Part shown: positions 59,847 to 64,000 of the stretch, in pieces
How the letters are laid out: each line of letters opens with the position of its first letter
Position numbering within the stretch: the first letter of the stretch is position 1
Assembly (NCBI RefSeq): GCF_001908725.1
Contig: NZ_CP018725.1
Coordinates: 5,046,164-5,110,163 of the forward strand
DNA length: 64,000 nt
Reading direction: 5' to 3'
Origin: Xanthomonas vesicatoria ATCC 35937
Lineage (GTDB): Bacteria; Pseudomonadota; Gammaproteobacteria; Xanthomonadales; Xanthomonadaceae
Made by a program: the position numbers and the translations under genes
The notes under the pieces: model-generated
What the model was told of the DNA's origin: nothing
What the model saw: the letters and a program-made list of their open reading frames with translations, nothing else
The model's database searches: none

Positions 59847-60353
59847 CGCAGAGGCCATGCGCTGCACATATCCACTGCGCCCTGCACCGATGGAGCACGG
59901 CGCGGCATGTCGGCTGTTGCGATGGGTCTGGTTGATACCGCATGCGCAACGCGCCGGGTGTCGAGCTCTCTGTGCTCCTGGCATTCCTGGTGCTGCCGTG
60001 ATCGATGCAGGATCACAGCAGCATCGATTGCGTCTTGAATGCCGCGGCGGACGCCAGCCCTGACGACGACTGCATGCCACGCCGTGCTACAGGCCGTAGG
60101 GTGCAAGGGCCTACTATAAGGCAGGTGAGATCCGGGCCGTGTCCAGGGCGACGACGGACGCGGCGATCAACCGAACTCGGCCAAACGCGCTTGATTGGCC
60201 GCAGCCTGCGGCGGGCGGGACGCCTGGCAGGCATCATGGCCTGCGCAATCGTGCGGCCTGTCGACGCGGCAGGCCGCGCACGAAAAGCGCCGGCCCCACA
60301 ACGCAAAAACCCCGCAATGCGGGGTCTTGGCGTGGTCTGCGGCAGGACGAACG
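59847..60353. other. Gene-free stretch between folE2 and tRNA-Glu
   Basis: About 500 bases with no supported gene; frames on both strands are Arg/Cys-rich and lack motifs. The tRNA-Glu terminator lies at its right end (60303–60326). Nothing else recognised. Confidence 0.5.
60303..60326 (-). terminator. Terminator of tRNA-Glu
   Basis: On the minus strand the stem ACCCCGC/GCGGGGT with a three-base loop is followed by TTTTTGCG, 28 bases beyond the tRNA 3' end. Confidence 0.85.
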
Positions 60354-60428
60354 TGGTGCTCCCTAGGGGACTCGAACCCCTGTTTTAGCCTTGAGAGGGC
60401 CACGTCCTAACCATTAGACGAAGGGAGC
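60354..60428 (-). tRNA. tRNA-Glu (anticodon CTC)
   Basis: Read on the minus strand: acceptor GCTCCCT pairs with AGGGAGC, discriminator A, CCA encoded. Anticodon stem TGGCC/GGCTA holds loop CTCTCAA, giving anticodon CTC (GAG codons). The CTTCGTCTAATGG D-region and GGGGTTCGAGTCCCC T-arm are typical of bacterial tRNA-Glu. Confidence 0.95.
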
Positions 60429-60431
60429 GTT

Positions 60432-60484
60432 TTGTCGCGTCTTGTGCAGCGCGCTAGTATAGTGAGGTAATAGCCGTTGGGCAA
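60432..60484. promoter_or_regulatory. Overlapping divergent promoters for tRNA-Glu and pcnB
   Basis: Minus strand: TTGCCC (60484–60479), 17 bases, TATACT (60461–60456), 27 bases before tRNA-Glu. Plus strand: TTGTCG (60432–60437), 17 bases, TAGTAT (60455–60460), close before pcnB. The two -10 boxes lie on the same six to seven bases, so only one polymerase can occupy the site at a time. Confidence 0.6.
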
Positions 60485-61844
60485 TCCTGCAACACAAGAC
60501 GGAAGCGCCATCATCGAACCCTCAGTTACATCTCCGTTCACGCTGCGCGTCATCCCACGCGATCAGCACACCATTTCGCGCAAGGACATCAGCCCCAACG
60601 CGTTGCGCGTGCTGTACCGCCTGCGCGAATCCGGCTTTGGCGCCTATCTGGTCGGCGGCGCGGTCCGCGATCTGCTGGTCGGCGGCCACCCCAAGGATTT
60701 CGACGTCGCCACCAGTGCCACGCCGGAAGAAGTCAAAGCGTTGTTCCGCAATTGCCGCCTGATCGGCCGCCGTTTTCGTCTGGCGCATGTGGTATTTGGC
60801 CGCGAGATCATCGAAGTGGCCACGTTCCGCGCCAACATCGACGATGGCAGCGGTGACCGCGAGCTGGATAACGGCCGCTTGGTGCGCGACAACGTCTACG
60901 GCAGCATCGAAGACGATGCGATCCGCCGCGACTTCACCTGCAACGCCCTGTACTACGCGATCGAAGATTTTTCGGTGCGCGATTACTGCGGCGGCTTCGA
61001 AGACGTGCAAGCGAAGTTGATGAAGTTGATCGGCGACCCGGAGTTGCGTTACCAGGAGGATCCGGTGCGCATGCTGCGTGCGGTGCGCCTGGCGGCCAAG
61101 TTGAACTTCGAGATCGAAGCCGGCAGTGCCGAACCGATTCCGCGCCTGGCCGGGTTGTTGTCCGAGGCAGCGCCGGCGCGCTTGTTCGAAGAGATTCTCA
61201 AGCTGTTCCTGTCCGGGCACGGCGTGGCCAGTTTCGAAGGCCTGGAGCGTTACGGCTTGCTTGGCGCGCTGTTCCCGGAAAGCGCGGCAGCACTCAAATC
61301 CAACCGTAGCGGCGCATTGCGCGCGATGGTGCTCGAAGGCTTGCGCAATACCGATGCGCGCGTGGCCAACGACGAGCCGGTGTCGCCGGCGTTCTTGTTC
61401 GCCTTGCTGCTGTGGCCGGCGTTCTGCCGCACCTTGATGGCGCTGCAGGCGCAGGGCGTGCAGCCGGAAGATGCGCAGCGTCGCGCTGCCGACCGGGTCA
61501 CTTTGCACCAGCTGGAGCGGGTGGCATTGCCGCGTCGCTTCTCGCTGCCGATGCAGGAAATCTGGTTGCTGCAGACGCGCTTCTCGTCGCGTCAGCGCAA
61601 GCGCGTGTTCCGCACCTTGTCGCATCCGCGCTTCCGCGCGGCGTTCGACTTCTTGGTGTTGCGTCAGTTCGCGTCGGCCGATCACGCCGCCGATGTGGAG
61701 TTCTGGCGCGAGGCGCAGAAATCGTCCGGCCAGGAACTGGTCGATGCGATCGAATCGGCGCAGGCCGATCACGATGGCGGCGAGGGTGCGCCGCGCAAGC
61801 GTCGCCGTCGCCGCCGGCGCACCGGCGCTGCCGCAGGCGAGTAG
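60477..61844 (+). CDS. pcnB: Poly(A) polymerase I PcnB
   Basis: A 455-residue nucleotidyltransferase that adds poly(A) tails to RNA and speeds decay. N-terminal catalytic signature [33 protein letters not shown] with the DxD acidic pair, [11 protein letters not shown], and the RNA-binding signature [11 protein letters not shown]. The basic tail KRRRRRRR is typical. TTG 60477 (GAGG ten bases before) is the only early start; there is no ATG near the N-terminus. It overlaps the tRNA-Glu promoter region. folK follows three bases after the stop. Confidence 0.92.
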   Translation: MGNPATQDGSAIIEPSVTSPFTLRVIPRDQHTISRKDISPNALRVLYRLRESGFGAYLVGGAVRDLLVGGHPKDFDVATSATPEEVKALFRNCRLIGRRFRLAHVVFGREIIEVATFRANIDDGSGDRELDNGRLVRDNVYGSIEDDAIRRDFTCNALYYAIEDFSVRDYCGGFEDVQAKLMKLIGDPELRYQEDPVRMLRAVRLAAKLNFEIEAGSAEPIPRLAGLLSEAAPARLFEEILKLFLSGHGVASFEGLERYGLLGALFPESAAALKSNRSGALRAMVLEGLRNTDARVANDEPVSPAFLFALLLWPAFCRTLMALQAQGVQPEDAQRRAADRVTLHQLERVALPRRFSLPMQEIWLLQTRFSSRQRKRVFRTLSHPRFRAAFDFLVLRQFASADHAADVEFWREAQKSSGQELVDAIESAQADHDGGEGAPRKRRRRRRRTGAAAGE

Positions 61845-61847
61845 GGC

Positions 61848-62333
61848 ATGCATGTTGCCTTCGTCGGCCTGGGTGCCAACCTGGGCCCGGCCGAGGCCAG
61901 TGTGCGCGCGGCCATCGCTGCACTCGGCGCGCTGCCGCAGTCCGCTCTGGTTGCGGCTTCGCGCCTGTACCGCACACCGGCCTGGGGCCGCGAGGACCAG
62001 CCCGACTTCATCAATGCCGTGGCGCAGCTGCGCACCGAGCTTGCGCCGCTGCAACTGCTGGACGGTTTGCTCGGCATCGAGCAGTCCTTCGGTCGCGAGC
62101 GTCAGGCTGGCGAGCGCTGGGGTCCGCGCACGCTGGATCTGGACCTGCTGCTGTACGCCGACCAGGTGATCGACCTGCCACGGCTACAGGTGCCGCACCC
62201 GCATCTGCACGCGCGCGGCTTCGCGCTGCTGCCGCTGGCCGAGCTGGCGCCGGAGGCGATCATTCCGGGCCATGGAACAGTGCGGCACGCACTGCAGGCC
62301 ATCGATGTCTGCGGGCTGGAGCCGATTGGGTAG
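61848..62333 (+). CDS. folK: HPPK, 2-amino-4-hydroxy-6-hydroxymethyldihydropteridine diphosphokinase FolK
   Basis: A 161-residue kinase of folate synthesis that pyrophosphorylates hydroxymethyl-dihydropterin. Family motifs: [15 protein letters not shown] at the start, [15 protein letters not shown], and the Mg-binding [16 protein letters not shown]. Three bases after pcnB, which is the usual pcnB–folK–panB–panC arrangement of gammaproteobacteria. Confidence 0.96.
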   Translation: MHVAFVGLGANLGPAEASVRAAIAALGALPQSALVAASRLYRTPAWGREDQPDFINAVAQLRTELAPLQLLDGLLGIEQSFGRERQAGERWGPRTLDLDLLLYADQVIDLPRLQVPHPHLHARGFALLPLAELAPEAIIPGHGTVRHALQAIDVCGLEPIG

Positions 62334-62368
62334 ATAATGGCCGGCTCATCACCCCACGTAATGACTTC

Positions 62369-63183
62369 ATGAGCAGCCATAGCGACAGCAAGCCCTGGAC
62401 CGTGCCCGCCCTGGCCGAGGCCAAGCGGGCGGGTCGAAAACTGGTCATGTTGACCGCCTACGACGCCGGCTTTGCGCGCAGTTTCGACGCCAACGGCGTG
62501 GACCTGATCCTGGTCGGCGACTCGCTGGGCATGGTGGTGCAGGGGCACGAGTCCACCTTGCCGGTGACCACCGCCGACATGGTCTACCACACCGCCGCGG
62601 TGGCACGCGTGCTGGAACGCGCGTTGCTGGTGGCCGACCTGTCGTTCCAGGCCGATGCCACTCCCGAGCGTGCGCTCGATGCCGCCACCCAGCTGCTGCA
62701 GGCCGGTGCGGAGATGGTCAAGATCGAAGGCGCCGGGCACAGCTCGAGGTCATCCGTTATCTGGTGGAGCGCGAGATCCCGGTGTGTTCGCACCTGGGGC
62801 TCACCCCGCAATCAGTGCTGCGGTTTGGCGGCTACAAGGTGCAGGGCCGCGGCGAAGCAGGCGAGCAATTGCGCCGCGACGCGCAGGCCGTAGTCGACGC
62901 AGGAGCCAGCCTGGTGGTGCTGGAATGCGTGCCCACGCCGATCGCGGCGCAGATCAGTGCCGCGATCGGCGTGCCCACCATCGGCATCGGTGCCGGCCCC
63001 GGCTGCGATGGTCAGGTGTTGGTGATGCACGACATGCTGGGCCTGGACAGCGGCCATCGCCGTCCCAAGTTCGTCAAGGATTTCCTGGCCGAAGGCGGTT
63101 CGGTAGCCGGCGCGGTACGTGCCTATGCGCAAGCCGTGCGCGAGGGCAGCTTCCCCGATGCAGAGCACGCGTACGCCGCATGA
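62369..63183 (+). pseudogene. panB: Ketopantoate hydroxymethyltransferase PanB, frameshifted
   Basis: Pantothenate synthesis enzyme adding a hydroxymethyl group to 2-oxoisovalerate. The first part ([43 protein letters not shown]) and the second part ([34 protein letters not shown]) are both well preserved but lie in different frames. One A is missing at about 62740 (CACAGCTC where CACAAGCTC is expected for HKLE). With it restored the protein is 271 residues; as given it ends at 62893 after 174. The excellent conservation on both sides suggests a sequencing error. The stop overlaps panC (ATGA). Confidence 0.9.
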
Positions 63184-64000
63184 TCCAGACCATTACCGAT
63201 CTTTCCGCCCTGCGCGCCCTGGTCACCGGCTGGAAGCGCGAAGGCCTGCGCGTGGCGCTGGTGCCGACCATGGTAACCTGCATGCCGGGCATTATTCGTT
63301 GGTGATGGCGCGCCAGTACGCCGACCGTGTGGTGTCGAGCGTGTTCGTCAACCCGACCCAGTTCGGGCCCAACGAAGATTTCGCGCGTTACCCGCGCACG
63401 CCCGAGGCCGACCTGCGTGGTCTGGAAGACGCCGGTTGCGATGCGTTGTGGCTGCCGGACGTAGACACCATGTATCCGCTCGGCACCGCGCTGGCCAGCC
63501 GATCCACGCGCCCGGTGTCAGCGACGTGCTGGAAGGTGTGTGCCGGCCGGGCATTTCGATGGCGTGTGCACGGTGGTGGCGCGGCTGTTCAACCAGGTAC
63601 AACCGGATGTGGCGGCCTTCGGCAAAAAGGATTACCAGCAGCTCGCGGTCATCCGGCAGATGGTGGCCGACCTGGCGTTTCCGATCGAGATCCTGGGCGG
63701 CAGCATCGTGCGCGAGGCCGACGGCCTGGCGATGAGCTCGCGTAATCAGTATCTGTCGGCCGAGGATCGGCCGGTGTCGGCGCAGATCCGCAAGGTGCTG
63801 CTGCAGATGCGTGACAGCTACGCCGCCGGCACGCCGCGTGCGCAGGTTGAAGCCACCGCCACACAGGTCCTGCAACAGGCCGGCTTCCGGGTCGATTACG
63901 CAGTGGTACGCCTGCCAGATCTGAACGAGCCGGGTGACAGCAACGCCGGTGCGCGCGTGGCCTTGATCGCCGCGCGCCTGGGCACGACGCGGCTGATCGA
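63180..64000 (+). pseudogene. panC: Pantothenate synthetase PanC, frameshifted and cut by the window end
   Basis: Joins pantoate and beta-alanine in pantothenate synthesis. Conserved parts ([73 protein letters not shown]) fall in three frames. Single bases are missing at about 63273 (ATGGTAAC for ATGGGTAAC), 63497–63501 (CCAGCCGATC) and 63549 (CCGGGCATTT for CCGGGGCATTT). The first leads to a stop at 63305. After all three the original frame is restored and stays open to the window end. The HIGH-like GNLHAGH is split by the first lesion. Confidence 0.85.

Noticed and set aside
60522..62054. A 510-residue antisense frame across pcnB and folK
   Set aside because: Shadow of two well-recognised genes; no motifs of its own.

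Overview
The window is about 64 kb of high-GC gammaproteobacterial chromosome, almost certainly a Xanthomonas, probably of the citri/axonopodis group. The evidence is the core block cinA–ubiB-like–lexA–recA–recX–alaS–csrA, the 19-bp Xanthomonas-type LexA box at lexA, several Xanthomonas-type TonB-dependent receptors (TBDRs), and a plant cell wall sugar locus typical of this genus. I see no prophage, insertion sequence or CRISPR array.

Layout. 1–12 kb: the end of hflX, a stand-alone pncC/cinA domain, a TBDR, a UbiB-like kinase, lexA, recA, recX, alaS, csrA and tRNA-Ser(GCT). 12–13.5 kb: a gene-poor stretch with a 22-G homopolymer and a minus-strand terminator. 13.5–18.7 kb: a soluble triple-PAS chemoreceptor, a divergent pirin/LysR pair and a DedA–rhodanese fusion. 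18.9–19.2 kb: two identical tRNA-Arg(ACG) genes. 19.2–25.1 kb: a minus-strand run of housekeeping genes (hydrolase, thiD, DUF1275, lipoprotein, phoH-like, prxQ, rraB, gcvR). 25.2–27.1 kb: dapA with a BamC-like lipoprotein, facing fdxA. 27.4–31 kb: the D-galactonate operon dgoA–dgoD–SMP-30 lactonase–dgoK, divergent from a LysR regulator. 32.6–54.5 kb: a xyloglucan utilisation locus. 54.9–57.5 kb: lower-GC accessory genes, namely a MASE1-like membrane protein, a small exported protein and a small hypothetical. 57.7–64 kb: amiC-like amidase, folE2, tRNA-Glu, pcnB, folK, panB and panC (cut by the window end).

How the genes work together. The central block encodes a full route for xyloglucan: two outer-membrane TBDRs for uptake, a GH74 xyloglucanase to cut the backbone, a SASA/SGNH (CE20-like) acetylesterase, a GH35 beta-galactosidase, a GH31 alpha-xylosidase and a GH95 alpha-fucosidase to strip side chains, then a xylose transporter, xylose isomerase and xylulokinase. 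The adjacent dgo operon could receive the galactose released by GH35 through the De Ley–Doudoroff route, although no galactose dehydrogenase gene is visible here. Loci of this type have already been described in Xanthomonas; the coupling to galactonate catabolism and the details listed under findings are what deserve a closer look.

Quality warning. Single-base deletions break the GH35 gene (once), panB (once) and panC (three times). Most look like a shortened G run, so sequencing or assembly error is as likely as true gene decay.
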